DNA of 64,000 nt from JBBPZA01 sp963797015 (GTDB taxonomy: Bacteria > Actinomycetota > Thermoleophilia > Solirubrobacterales > Solirubrobacteraceae): NCBI GenBank assembly GCA_963797015.1, contig CAWCNV010000017.1, forward strand, positions 29,229 through 93,228. The letters are read 5' to 3'. The notes under the pieces were generated by a model. It was not told the DNA's origin. It saw only the letters and a list, made by a program, of their open reading frames with translations, and made no database searches. Below are positions 6,682-15,452 of this stretch, in pieces; positions within the stretch are counted from its first letter, which is position 1, and each line of letters begins with the position of its first letter. Made by a program: the position numbers and the translations under genes.

Positions 6682-7905
6682 ATGATCGACGAGCCGACAC
6701 GACGGCTGGACGAGGGCGCACTTCGCGCCCTCGTCCCTCGGGTGCTCGCGGGCCTGGTGCGGCGGGGCGAGGACTTCGATGCTGCCGAGGATGCGCTGCA
6801 GGAGGCGCTGCTGGAAGCGCTGCGGGTGTGGCGCGAGCACCCGCCGCGCGATCCGCGCGCGTGGCTGACGACCGTCGCGACCCGGCGGCTCGTCGACGCC
6901 CGGCGCAGCGAGGCTGCCCGAATCCGCCGTGAGGAGGCGATGTACGCAGAGCCGCGACCGGCCGCCACCGAGGAGGGCGACGACACCCTCTTCCTGCTCT
7001 TCTGCTGCTGCCACCCCGACCTCGCGCCCGCCTCCCAGGTGGCGCTGACGCTGCGTGCCGTCGGCGGCCTCACCACCCGGGAGATCGCCGACGCCTTCTA
7101 CGTGCCGGAGGCGACGATGGCACAGCGGATCAGCCGGGCCAAGCGCGCCCTGCAGGGGCGCCGCCTGGACCAGCCCGGCGACCTCGCCGTCGTGCTGCGC
7201 GTGCTCTACCTCGTCTACACGGCCGGCCACTCGGGCCGGGTGGACCTGGCGGGCGAGGCGATCCGGCTCGCCCGCCAGCTCACCCTCGTCACCGAGGAAC
7301 CGGAGGCGCGCGGGCTGCTCGCGCTGATGCTCCTCAACCACGCCCGCCTCCCGGCGCGACTCGACTCGGAGGGTCGCATCGTCACGCTCGACCGGCAGGA
7401 CCGCCGCCTGTGGGACACCCGCGAGATCGCCGAGGGCGTGCGCGTCCTGCAGTCGGCGCTGGCCCTTCAGCGCCCCGGCCGCTACCAGGTCGAGGCGGCC
7501 ATCGCCGCCCTGCACGACGACGCGGCGAGCGCCGAGGAGACCGACTGGCAGCAGATCCTCGCCTGGTACGACGAGCTCGTCGCCCTCACCGACGACCCGG
7601 TGCGCCAGGACCCCGCCGCGGTGCTCGGGCGCGCGGTCGCGGCCGGCCACGTCCTCGGCGCGGCCGCCGGGCTGCGCGAGACGGACCGGCTGCGCGAGGT
7701 GCTCGCCGAACGGCACCGGTGGCACGCCGTCCGCGGCCACCTGCACGAGCTCGGCGGTGACCTCCCTGCAGCCGCCACGGCGTACGCGGAGGCCGCCCGT
7801 CGGGCCACGGACGTCGCCGAGCGCGACCACCTGGTCCGTCAGGCCGCCCGCGCGCGGGCCGCCGAGCTATGTAGGAACAGTAGTCTCACTGAGCGTCCTG
7901 CATAG
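6682..7905 (+). CDS. ECF42-family RNA polymerase sigma factor
   Basis: A 407-residue sigma-70 family protein of the ECF42 group. The sigma-2 region covers about residues 10-85 (DFDAAEDALQEALLEALRVW, then PRDPRAWLTTVATRRLVDARR). Sigma-4 covers about 110-160 (LTLRAVGGLTTREIADAF then ATMAQRISRAKRAL). About 240 residues of TPR-like helical extension follow, which distinguishes ECF42 from ordinary ECF sigmas of about 180 residues. No anti-sigma gene is adjacent; in this group the C-terminal extension is thought to control activity. It follows the DGPF gene by 24 bases and is probably cotranscribed with it. The last residues (RNSSLTERPA) look unlike the family and may reflect a slightly altered end. 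Confidence 0.93.
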   Translation: MIDEPTRRLDEGALRALVPRVLAGLVRRGEDFDAAEDALQEALLEALRVWREHPPRDPRAWLTTVATRRLVDARRSEAARIRREEAMYAEPRPAATEEGDDTLFLLFCCCHPDLAPASQVALTLRAVGGLTTREIADAFYVPEATMAQRISRAKRALQGRRLDQPGDLAVVLRVLYLVYTAGHSGRVDLAGEAIRLARQLTLVTEEPEARGLLALMLLNHARLPARLDSEGRIVTLDRQDRRLWDTREIAEGVRVLQSALALQRPGRYQVEAAIAALHDDAASAEETDWQQILAWYDELVALTDDPVRQDPAAVLGRAVAAGHVLGAAAGLRETDRLREVLAERHRWHAVRGHLHELGGDLPAAATAYAEAARRATDVAERDHLVRQAARARAAELCRNSSLTERPA

Positions 7906-8047
7906 GCTCGGGTACCGAGCTAGGACCCGATTGAGCCGAGCAACTCATCGCTGGTCTCTTCAGACCAATGGGCGGCGCGTTTCCACCAGCCGATCGGCAA
8001 CCGAGAGACGCTGTAGCTGGGGCCGTCGTGTCGCTACCGTCGAGCGC

Positions 8048-8485
8048 ATGACGATCCAACGCATGGACCACGTGGGCATCGTGGTCGACGACCTCGCAGC
8101 CGCGACGGCGTTCTTCGTCGAGCTCGGACTCAAGCTGCAGGGCGAGGCGCAGGTCGAGGGCGGTTGCGTGGACCGCATCGTCGGGCTCGAGGGCGTCCGG
8201 GCGGAGATCGCGATGGTGGAGACCCCGGACGGCCACGGACGGCTCGAGCTGACGAAGTTTCACGCCCCGTCGGGCCGGGGCGGCGACCGGCACGCGCCGG
8301 CGAACACACCGGGCATCCGCCATGTCGCATTCGCAGTCGACGATATCGACGCCGTCGTCGCTAGCTTGCGAGCCCGCGGCGCGGAGCTCGTTGGCGAGGT
8401 GGAGTGCTACGAAGACAGCTATCGGCTCTGCTACGTCCGCGGCCCGGAGGGGATCATCGTGGAGCTGGCGGAGCAGATCGGCTGA
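8048..8485 (+). CDS. Glyoxalase/VOC-fold protein
   Basis: A 145-residue vicinal-oxygen-chelate protein. Both beta-alpha-beta modules are visible: RMDHVGIVVDDLAAATAFFV at the N-terminus, with the metal-ligand His of the first strand at residue 8, and GIRHVAFAVDDIDAVVASL in the second half, with its His about residue 97. It ends in RGPEGIIVELAEQIG, where the Glu is the usual second-module ligand. The substrate is unknown; members include glyoxalase I, dioxygenases and resistance proteins. The ATG at 8048 starts exactly at the first strand. It stands alone, with a strong hairpin downstream at 8720-8751. Confidence 0.85.
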   Translation: MTIQRMDHVGIVVDDLAAATAFFVELGLKLQGEAQVEGGCVDRIVGLEGVRAEIAMVETPDGHGRLELTKFHAPSGRGGDRHAPANTPGIRHVAFAVDDIDAVVASLRARGAELVGEVECYEDSYRLCYVRGPEGIIVELAEQIG

Positions 8486-8719
8486 GGGCTCCGGCCGGCC
8501 GCCGGCGCGCTACGCAGGCGGCCGCCCGGCGTTGCCCCTCAGCGAGCACCTCTTACGAGTGCCGCGGCCTCGATCCGGTGATTTCCGCGCAGCAGGCCGT
8601 CGGCGTCGTGCGGGCCTTGCCCGCCTTGCAGGCGCTGGTGCGTCTCGCCGTTAGCGGTTGTCCTTCAATGCCGGAGTGCGCGGGGGAGCCGCGTTGGAAC
8701 GCGGCCCAGCGGTTCCCAC

Positions 8720-8751
8720 CCTCGAGGCTGGGGCGAGATCCAGCCTCGAGG
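8720..8751. terminator. Strong bidirectional hairpin
   Basis: Perfect 12-base stem: CCTCGAGGCTGG (8720-8731) and CCAGCCTCGAGG (8740-8751) with an 8-base loop. It lies in the 279-base gap between the plus-strand VOC gene and the convergent minus-strand gene ending at 8765, only 13 bases from the latter's stop, so it can terminate both. No other feature is seen in this gap. Confidence 0.65.
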
Positions 8752-8764
8752 TGGACCCGAGCGA

Positions 8765-9040
8765 TCAGCCAAGCGACTCCATGAGGAGCGGCACGGCCTC
8801 CTCGACCGTGAGCATCACCCTGGTCTCGTACTCGACCCACTGCGTGTAGTTCTGCAGGTTCGCGTACGCGCCCGCCACATCATCGGTGTCGGCGACCACG
8901 ACGCCGTGGCTGCCGTCGGCCGCAACGTAGTGCGCCGTTGTGCCGGGTCCAGGACCCACCTCGGCGAAGACCTCCAACAGCTTCTTGGTCTCCTCGTTGC
9001 TGAGAAACGGCTTGATCCTGTACGTCGTCATAAAGAGCAT
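8765..9040 (-). CDS. Small DUF3303-like protein
   Basis: A 91-residue soluble protein beginning MLFMTTYRIKPFLSNEETKK, then GTTAHYVAADGSHGVVVADT and a helix-rich end (TQWVEYETRVMLTVEEAVPL). The layout resembles DUF3303, a small ferredoxin-like dimeric fold, but I am not certain of the family. The ATG at 9040 has GAGGGGG close upstream; a second ATG three codons later is an alternative start. Function unknown. Confidence 0.65.
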   Translation of the reverse strand: MLFMTTYRIKPFLSNEETKKLLEVFAEVGPGPGTTAHYVAADGSHGVVVADTDDVAGAYANLQNYTQWVEYETRVMLTVEEAVPLLMESLG

Positions 9041-9261
9041 GCTTCCCCCTCTTCTGTGCGTCTGTGGTGACCCGCGTTGACGCAAGCCCACCCGAGTCAC
9101 CGACCCTACCTGCGCTGGCTCGCGCAAGCCACCCCAGGATCATCGCCTCGGCTCACATCTGCAAATCGCAGCCCGAGGCGGGCGTGAGCCGGTCTGTCAG
9201 TCGACACGCTCGAAGCTCGTCCGGAGCTTGCGGGCTTCCTGCGGGAAACTGAGAACTGAGC

Positions 9262-9924
9262 TCAGGTGAGGATGTTTACCGCGCGTGCGACGATCAGCCC
9301 GAGGATGCTCAGCGAGATCAAGGCCTGCACGCCCATCGTCAGCTTGGCCCAGTGGCGCATCGGCATGACGTCGGTCGGACTGAAGGCGGTGGCGTTCGTC
9401 AGGCCCAGGTAGAGGTAATCGAGGAACAGCGGCCGCCAGTCGGGAGGTGCCAGCGCGGGGTTCATGTGCTCCGGAAACGCTAAGGCGGGGTACTTCGCGA
9501 TGCGATGAACGCGCGCAGCGGGGCCTCCGCCGTCGACCTCCCAGTAGACGAATGTGAACGCGATGATCGTATTCAGCCACACCAGAGCGCCGGACGAGAG
9601 CAGTGCGTCGGCGTTGTTCAAAGCCTTGTTGCCGCCCACCAGCTCGACCGTCAGCACGACCGCTTGCGTTCCAGCCCCCACGACGAGCACGGCCATCAGC
9701 CCGATGCCGATCGCGCGAGCGGCGCGCGACTGCCGGTCGATTCGGCCGGGGTCGGCGATCATGTGCGTCACGAGCAACAGCGCCAGCACCACAGGTCCGA
9801 CCCACTTCGACGCCAAGCTGAAGCGGTCGGGCAGCAGCAGCGAGACCACGATCGCCACGAGCAGCGCCAGGGACGAGGGCCAGCGGCTCTCCCCCCTGAG
9901 GTCGTCGATCTCCTCCTGAGTCAA
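9262..9924 (-). CDS. DUF1345-like integral membrane protein
   Basis: A 220-residue membrane protein with about five hydrophobic segments (near residues 18-33, 42-55, 70-95, 110-128 and 195-218). The loop DYLYLGLTNATAFSPTDVMP around residues 165-185, followed by a final helix, is the pattern I associate with DUF1345-type proteins, whose pore-like loop resembles that of ion channels. Transport function is unproven. The start appears to be TTG at 9924; no ATG or GTG is in frame just upstream. The gene is monocistronic as far as I can see. Confidence 0.7.
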   Translation of the reverse strand: MTQEEIDDLRGESRWPSSLALLVAIVVSLLLPDRFSLASKWVGPVVLALLLVTHMIADPGRIDRQSRAARAIGIGLMAVLVVGAGTQAVVLTVELVGGNKALNNADALLSSGALVWLNTIIAFTFVYWEVDGGGPAARVHRIAKYPALAFPEHMNPALAPPDWRPLFLDYLYLGLTNATAFSPTDVMPMRHWAKLTMGVQALISLSILGLIVARAVNILT

Positions 9925-10559
9925 GGGACCCCCGTCGCGGCGATCACGCTGCGGCAGGCTCCTTTGAACTCGCTCCTCGGTGACAGTCGGAGCGTGTCAC
10001 CAGAGCAGGCCCTCCTTCATGGCCCGAAGCGCACGCCCGCGGGCCGACAGCAGCCGACCGGTGGCCTTCGCCCTGCCCGCCGGCGCACCGAGATCGATCC
10101 GGCCGTCCTCAGCCTCCTCCGACGCCTCATCGACGCGCTCGCGGAGATCAGTCATCGCGGCCGTCGTGGTGCCTGGTGACGCGCGACCACGACGCCTTGC
10201 GAGCATGGCTCAGGCGACGAGTTGAGCGGACCTTCTCGACCAAAGCGGCAACGCTGCGTCGTCCTGCTCAGCCGACGTTCCGAGGACGGCGAGGCGCGAA
10301 ATCACCATGGGTGGAGTATCCGCGGAGATGGGACAACCGTACCGTCGCCGGACGCGGTTCGCTCACCCCGACGGGCTTCGGCAGGCTGACGCTCGACCCT
10401 GCCGCGCAATCGCCGGAGGCGCCTCCGGTACAGAGGTGCCGGCGACAAGCGAGGTGCTGGACACGGTCTAGACGGAGCTGGCCCGCCGCCCTGCCTATCA
10501 CGACGGAGGCCCGTCCACGACATTCGGGTATAGCTCCATCGAGAGAAGGAGGTGGCCTT
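9925..10559. other. Long gap with only weak coding signal
   Basis: About 635 bases between divergent genes. Open frames are present on both strands but most have the Arg/Pro-rich composition of antisense shadows. The one candidate I keep, at low confidence, is the 52-codon minus-strand frame at 9997-10155. The extended open frame upstream of the esterase (10176-10559) has no sensible protein character. Confidence 0.4.
9997..10155 (-). CDS. Possible small acidic/basic helical protein
   Basis: A 52-residue frame starting MTDLRERVDEASEEAEDGRI and ending LRAMKEGLLW. It is predicted to be mostly helical with alternating charges and reads more like a protein than the surrounding frames. No Shine-Dalgarno sequence is visible and I know no family for it. 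Confidence 0.3.
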   Translation of the reverse strand: MTDLRERVDEASEEAEDGRIDLGAPAGRAKATGRLLSARGRALRAMKEGLLW

Positions 10560-11807
10560 GTGCCGTTCGGCTATCTGATCACCATGGGCCTGGTCGCCGT
10601 CGGCATGCTGCTGGCGCTCGTGCCGCTGCGCCGATCCGGTGGGCTCGGGATGCTGAGCTGGTTACTCAGCGCTGTCGTCAACGAGTCGCCGTTCGTCGGG
10701 CTCTATTGGGTGCTGGCCGCGACGCTGCTCGCCGTCGCCCAGGGCGACCTCGATGCGCCCGCTGCGTGGATTGCCCTCGGCCTTGCCTGTGCCAGCTTCG
10801 CCGGCGCGCCCGTCCTGGTCTTGCGCAGCCTGCGCGCGCGTGCCGCCGTCGGTAACGCACTCGACGAGGGCCTCGGCCCCGGGTGGCGTGGGACTATCGA
10901 GGCGGCGGCGGCCGGCGAGGCTCGGCGTCGCCTGCCCTGGGGTCGCATCCTCCTCGCCCCGCTACCCCTGTCCAGCCGGTATGTCAAGCGCAGTGCGAAC
11001 CTGTCCTACGGGCCGTACGGCAGGCGCAACCGGCTGGACCTCTACCGCCGCCGCGACTTGCCCTCATCCGCTCCCATCCTGATCCACCTGCACGGCGGCC
11101 ACTTCCGAACAGGACGCAAGAGCTTCTACGCGCGAGCCCTGCTCCACGAATTCGCCCGGCAAGGCTGGGTGTGCATCAGCGCCAACTACCGTCTGCGCCC
11201 CGGCGCGGCGTTCGGCGACTTCATGGTCGACGTCAAGAAGGTGATCGCCTGGGCCCGCGAGCACGCGCCCGAGCACGGCGCCGACCCGAGCTGCATCCTC
11301 CTCGCGGGAAGCTCTGCCGGCGCCCACCTCGCCGTCACCGCGGCGCTCACTGCCAACGACCCAACGTTCCAGCCCCGATTCGAGAGCGCGGACACGTCGG
11401 TGGCCGCCGCGATCGGCCTGTATGGCTACTACGGTCGTATCGAGGACGGGCCGCTCCCGTCTTCCCCAAGCGACTACGTACATGCCGACGCGCCCCCGCT
11501 GCTGATCGCCCACGGCGACCAGGACACCCTCGTGCCCCCCGAGCACGCCCGACAACTCGTGGCCCGATTGCGCGCCACCTCGGCCAGCCCGGTGATGTAC
11601 GGCGAACTGCCAGGCGCCCAGCACTCCTTCGACCTGTTTCACTCGATCCGCTTCGAGACGCTCATCGACGGGATCCAGGTCTTCGCCAGCTGGATCCGCT
11701 CGCCCGCACGCCGAGATCCGTCGGGCCCGATGGTGCCGGAGGCGGCGCGGAAGCTAGCCGGAGACCCGGTGCGAGCGCCAGACCTTCGGACTCGAGATCG
11801 TTGGTGA
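10560..11807 (+). CDS. Membrane-anchored alpha/beta-hydrolase (carboxylesterase type)
   Basis: A 415-residue protein with two or three N-terminal membrane helices (about residues 4-22, 45-60 and 68-88), then an esterase/lipase-type alpha/beta-hydrolase domain. HGGHF at 178-182 is the oxyanion-hole motif of the hormone-sensitive-lipase-like group. GSSAG at 250-254 carries the nucleophile Ser252. The catalytic Asp is probably in HGDQD and the His in AQHSFD. The GTG at 10560 has AAGGAGG about eight bases upstream; the longer open frame upstream is not coding-like. The catalytic domain should lie at one face of the membrane. The natural ester substrate is unknown. Confidence 0.85.
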   Translation: MPFGYLITMGLVAVGMLLALVPLRRSGGLGMLSWLLSAVVNESPFVGLYWVLAATLLAVAQGDLDAPAAWIALGLACASFAGAPVLVLRSLRARAAVGNALDEGLGPGWRGTIEAAAAGEARRRLPWGRILLAPLPLSSRYVKRSANLSYGPYGRRNRLDLYRRRDLPSSAPILIHLHGGHFRTGRKSFYARALLHEFARQGWVCISANYRLRPGAAFGDFMVDVKKVIAWAREHAPEHGADPSCILLAGSSAGAHLAVTAALTANDPTFQPRFESADTSVAAAIGLYGYYGRIEDGPLPSSPSDYVHADAPPLLIAHGDQDTLVPPEHARQLVARLRATSASPVMYGELPGAQHSFDLFHSIRFETLIDGIQVFASWIRSPARRDPSGPMVPEAARKLAGDPVRAPDLRTRDRW

Positions 11808-11899
11808 CCGCAACCCCGGCTGACATATGCGCCCACGAGATCGCCTGACGGCCGCGTTCCGATTGCCGGTCGGCTAACGGGGCGCGCGTGCGCGGCCCG

Positions 11900-12964
11900 C
11901 TAGTAGGCCATTTCCATGACCTCGCGGACGCGCTGCAAGGTATGGTCGGCGATGTCGTTGGCGCGCGCGTTTCCGTCGGCGAGGACCTGCTGGAGGTAGC
12001 CTGGGTCGGCGGCCAGCTCGCGGCGGCGTTGGCGCAGGGGTCGTAGCTCCTCGTTGACCGCGTCGGTGACCAGCGCCTTCAGCGCGGCGGCGCCGCGGCC
12101 GCCGAGCTCGTCGGCGATGTCGATGGGGTCGCGTCGCGTGCACAGCGCGGCGATGAGCAGCAGGTTGGAGACCTCGGGACGCCGCTCAGGGTCGTAGGTG
12201 ATGGTGCGCTCGCTGTCGGTCTTGGCTCGGCGCACGAGCGCGGCCGTGCGATCCTCGTCGTCGCCGAGGGCGATGGTGTTGCCGCGGCTCTTGCTCATCT
12301 TTGTCCCGTCGATGCCGAGCAGGACTGGCGCGGCGGTGAGCAGCGCGTCGGGCTGACGGAAGACCGGTGCGCCGGACGCGTAGCGCTCGTTGAAGCGTCG
12401 AGCTATGAGCCGCGTGGTTTCGACGTGGGGGAGCTGGTCTCTGCCGACCGGGACCAGGTTGCCGTGGCAGAACAGGATGTCGGCGGCCTGATGCACCGGA
12501 TACGTAAGAAGCAGGGCGCTCAGGGCGCGGCTGCGGCTGGCCGCCGCCTCGGCCTTGACGGTCGGGTTGCGTTGGAGCTCGGCGACGCTGACCAAGCTTA
12601 GGAACGGCAGCAGGAGCTGGTTGAGCGCCGGAACCGAGCTGTGCGTGAAGATCGTCGCGGCGGCGGGATCGATCCCCGCAGCGAGGTAGTCCAACACCAG
12701 CGCTTGAACCGTCTGGGACAGCTTGCCCACGTCGTCGCGGTCCGTGATGACCTGGTAGTCGGCGATCACCAGGAACACCTCGACGCCCGCTCGTTGCAGG
12801 CGAACGCGGTTGCCGAGCGTGCCGAGGTAGTGGCCCAGGTGCAGCGGGCCCGTGGGGCGGTCGCCGGTCAAGACGCGGAAGCGCTCCGGGCGCCGGGAGA
12901 TCTCCTCCTCGAGCGCCGACGGACGCAGAGGGGCGGAGTCGGACCGGCCTTCGAGAATGCTCAT
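11900..12964 (-). CDS. trpS: Tryptophanyl-tRNA synthetase
   Basis: A 354-residue class Ic aminoacyl-tRNA synthetase that charges tRNA-Trp. HLGH at 42-45 is the HIGH-type ATP motif, in the TrpRS context TGPLHLGHYLG. KMSKS sits at 222-226. Between them VIADYQVITDRDD and YPVHQAADILF are standard TrpRS specificity segments, and DQLPHVETTR is highly conserved. The length is normal for bacterial TrpRS. The ATG at 12964 has AAGGAG upstream; the longer frame is rejected. The gene stands alone. Actinobacteria sometimes have two trpS copies, one stress- or antibiotic-linked; the sequence alone does not show which this is. Confidence 0.95.
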   Translation of the reverse strand: MSILEGRSDSAPLRPSALEEEISRRPERFRVLTGDRPTGPLHLGHYLGTLGNRVRLQRAGVEVFLVIADYQVITDRDDVGKLSQTVQALVLDYLAAGIDPAAATIFTHSSVPALNQLLLPFLSLVSVAELQRNPTVKAEAAASRSRALSALLLTYPVHQAADILFCHGNLVPVGRDQLPHVETTRLIARRFNERYASGAPVFRQPDALLTAAPVLLGIDGTKMSKSRGNTIALGDDEDRTAALVRRAKTDSERTITYDPERRPEVSNLLLIAALCTRRDPIDIADELGGRGAAALKALVTDAVNEELRPLRQRRRELAADPGYLQQVLADGNARANDIADHTLQRVREVMEMAY

Positions 12965-13189
12965 GGCTCTCCTTGGGGGAAGAGAGCCGCCTCCGCTGCT
13001 GCCGGTCGCGCGACCGTGGACCTTCGCGCCGAGCCGCCCGAAGGCGGCTCGAGACAAGGGATCAGGTCACGGGCCGCCGTAAGGAGGACCGCCACCAGGT
13101 GCGCGAAGCAAGCGACATGCCGGCGAAGGCTAGCCCTCCGAACGCCACAGCTCCAGCGGACTCGGCCCGCAAGACTTTCGGGCCCGCCC

Positions 13190-13786
13190 TCAGGGGGACG
13201 CGGATGTCGTGGTTGACGCTCGTTTCGCCTTGGTGTTGGTGCTCTTGTAGACGTAGTCGACGAGCGCCTGGAGCTGCTGCTTGGTCAGCGCGGTCCCGTA
13301 GTTCGTCGGCATGACGTTCGCGCTGTAGCCGCTTGCGATTTCCTTGTTGGGGTCGAGGGTCGACTCGCGGGTGGCCGAGGCTGGATCCTCCGCCAGCACC
13401 TTGTCGAGGTTGGGGCCGACCGTCGCGGTGGTGCCCGCCGCCTTCATCGTGTGGCACGATCCGCACGAGACCGCGCTGACGCTCGCGTCCCCGGAGACGA
13501 AGAGCTTCTTGCCGAGCGCGTCGCCGGTGAGCGGAGGAGACTGGCCGCCGGTGGTGCGCTGCCCCGCGGCCGGCTTAGCTGGGGCGATGACCGTCGTCGT
13601 GGTGTTTCCGCCGCTGCTGTTCAGCAGTGCGATCGTCGACAGCACCAAGGCGGCAAGGATGGCCAGGCCGCCGAGGACCACGGTCGCCGTCCCGGTCGTT
13701 CGCGCGACCTGCTCGTTGAAGATCTCCTGATCGCTCTTGTCGCGCGCCTCGTGCTGGTCGGGCGGGCGGGGGTCATCGCCTTCCAC
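13190..13786 (-). CDS. Membrane-anchored monohaem cytochrome c
   Basis: A 198-residue protein: an acidic cytoplasmic N-terminus with TGTATVVLGG at residues 31-40, one membrane helix at about 33-55, a Thr/Pro/Gly-rich linker, and a small c-type cytochrome domain from about residue 86. CGSCH at 108-112 binds haem covalently, and Met159 in NVMPTNYG is the probable sixth ligand. The segment before the end, TKQQLQALVDYVYKS, is the usual last helix. The start is taken as GTG 13786, with AAGGAGG nine bases upstream. It is an electron carrier facing outward. No oxidase genes are adjacent, so its partner is unknown. Confidence 0.88.
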   Translation of the reverse strand: MEGDDPRPPDQHEARDKSDQEIFNEQVARTTGTATVVLGGLAILAALVLSTIALLNSSGGNTTTTVIAPAKPAAGQRTTGGQSPPLTGDALGKKLFVSGDASVSAVSCGSCHTMKAAGTTATVGPNLDKVLAEDPASATRESTLDPNKEIASGYSANVMPTNYGTALTKQQLQALVDYVYKSTNTKAKRASTTTSASP

Positions 13787-13911
13787 CTTCGTCCTGCCTC
13801 CTTCACCCTTGGTGCCGCCAAGCCTATGCGACCCGGGGCTTAGAGGACGGTGAGAAGTCTGTCGCTCGCCGGTACGGGTGATCGTCGGCGAGCGATGCAG
13901 CCCAGTGGTCC

Positions 13912-14955
13912 CTAGTCGGGAACCGGTGCGCGCTGCGCGATGAGCTGCGCCGCGTCGGGCAGCTCGGTGCGCGAGCGGTCGACGAGGATGGGTGCGTCGA
14001 CCGCTTCGCTCAGGGCGCCAGGGGCAGCGTCGTCGGGCGAGTCCAGCGCGTGCAGGACGGTTTCGACGAACGCGTCCGGCCGGTCGTTCTGCAGATAGTG
14101 GTTGGCGCCGGGGATCAGGTAGAGCGCGTTGCGGCCAGGCTTGAACATCAGGTGCTCGTGCCACACGTGGGTCGCCACCCGGATCGGCGAGACCGTGTCG
14201 TACACGCCCCAGATGACCGTCGTGGGGACCGCGGTGGCGGCGAGCCTCCGTAGCCAGGCCTGCTCGTCGACCGAGCGCTCGACGAGGTACTGGATCGTCT
14301 CGTGCAGCACGGCGATGCCGTCGTCGTGCGCGAACGTCGCGGCCAGGGCCTGCACCTCTGGGTCTTCCGGCCCGCGGGGCGGCGTGAAGGTCACCGCGCC
14401 CATGCCCGCAGCGAGGGACTCGGGCGTCAACTGCTCGAGCACCTCCGGATTGTGGAGGATGAGCCGTTGTGCGTCGGTCAGGTTGGAGAGCGGCAGGAAG
14501 ATGTTGGCGTTGGACAGCACCAGGTGCTCGAGCACGACCCGCGCTCGCCCCTCCGCCGTATTGGCAGCGTGGATGAGCGCGACGCTGTCCCCCCGGTCGT
14601 GGGCCGCCATGACGACGGACTCGGCGCCCACGACTTCCCCGAGGTAGTGGTCCAGCAGCTCGGCATCGCGCTGGAGGGTGTAGCCCCACCCGCGGGGCTT
14701 GTCGGAGAACCCGTAGCCGGGGAAGTCGAGCGTGCAGACCCGGTACCGCGTGCTCAGCCGCTCGGCGACCTCGAACCAGTCGATGCTGCACGTCGGGAAG
14801 CCATGCACGAGCGCGAGCACCGGGGCGCCCGGGTCGCCCAGCTCTACGTGGAAGATCTGCACGGGTGTCGTGTCCTCGCCGGAGGGGCTCCACGAGAAGT
14901 GCGCGCCCGTGGCGCGCCACGCATCGGCGCGGGACGTCGTCATCGCCTTGGTCAT
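13912..14955 (-). CDS. Alpha/beta-hydrolase with Asp nucleophile (haloalkane dehalogenase/epoxide hydrolase type)
   Basis: A 347-residue alpha/beta-hydrolase. LVHGFPTCSIDW around 49-60 forms the oxyanion region. AAHDRGDSVAL at 118-128 places Asp120 at the nucleophile elbow, which points to haloalkane dehalogenase or epoxide hydrolase chemistry rather than a Ser esterase. The acid is probably in GVYDTVSP and the base His in PGANHYLQ. A tail of about 55 residues after the His is Ala/Asp-rich. The substrate is not predictable. The gene is divergent from the VOC gene at 15043. Confidence 0.83.
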   Translation of the reverse strand: MTKAMTTSRADAWRATGAHFSWSPSGEDTTPVQIFHVELGDPGAPVLALVHGFPTCSIDWFEVAERLSTRYRVCTLDFPGYGFSDKPRGWGYTLQRDAELLDHYLGEVVGAESVVMAAHDRGDSVALIHAANTAEGRARVVLEHLVLSNANIFLPLSNLTDAQRLILHNPEVLEQLTPESLAAGMGAVTFTPPRGPEDPEVQALAATFAHDDGIAVLHETIQYLVERSVDEQAWLRRLAATAVPTTVIWGVYDTVSPIRVATHVWHEHLMFKPGRNALYLIPGANHYLQNDRPDAFVETVLHALDSPDDAAPGALSEAVDAPILVDRSRTELPDAAQLIAQRAPVPD

Positions 14956-15042
14956 CGGCCGACCCTACCGACAAGCCTGGAGGAGACTGGAGGCAGCGGG
15001 CGTACCTGAGCCCGCTGGGCTGGGCCCTGCAAATGGAGATCG

Positions 15043-15420
15043 ATGCTCGCGGACGCTGACGCCATCGCCTTCGTGGCCACGACCGACCTCGAGCGCGCCC
15101 GGGCGTTCTACGAGGGCGTGCTCGGCCTGCCCGTCATCGAGGACGACGGCTTCGCGATCGCCTTCGACGCCCATGGCACCATGGTCCGTGTCACAGGCGT
15201 GCGCGAGCTACAGCCGGCGCCCTACACCGTCATCGGCTGGGTCGTGCCCGACGCCGCCGCCGCGGTCCGAGGTCTCGCGGCCAGGGGCGTGAGCGCCCTG
15301 CGCTTCGACGACTTCGAGCAGGACGAGCTGGGGATCTGGACCGCGCCGACCGGCGCCCGGGTCGCCTGGTTCAAGGACCCGGACGGCAACACCCTGTCGG
15401 TCACGCAGCTGCAACGCTGA
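15043..15420 (+). CDS. Glyoxalase/VOC-fold protein
   Basis: A 125-residue single-domain VOC protein. The first module opens AIAFVATTDLERARAFYEGV, and the second ends WFKDPDGNTLSVTQLQR, with the DPDGN turn common to the family. The first-strand His of glyoxalase I is replaced (AFVATT), so the metal site is incomplete and the protein may bind ligand without catalysis. The ATG at 15043 follows ATGGAGATCG, which provides a GGAG. Function unknown. Confidence 0.85.
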   Translation: MLADADAIAFVATTDLERARAFYEGVLGLPVIEDDGFAIAFDAHGTMVRVTGVRELQPAPYTVIGWVVPDAAAAVRGLAARGVSALRFDDFEQDELGIWTAPTGARVAWFKDPDGNTLSVTQLQR

Positions 15421-15452
15421 GCCGTCCCTGGCGGGGACCCGGCGTAATCGCC

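Noticed and set aside
6154..7830. 558-codon minus-strand frame
   Set aside because: Antisense to the DGPF and ECF42 genes, with Arg/Gly/Val-rich composition typical of shadows in GC-rich DNA.
10176..10559. N-terminal extension of the membrane esterase
   Set aside because: No protein-like composition; a strong ribosome site precedes the GTG at 10560.
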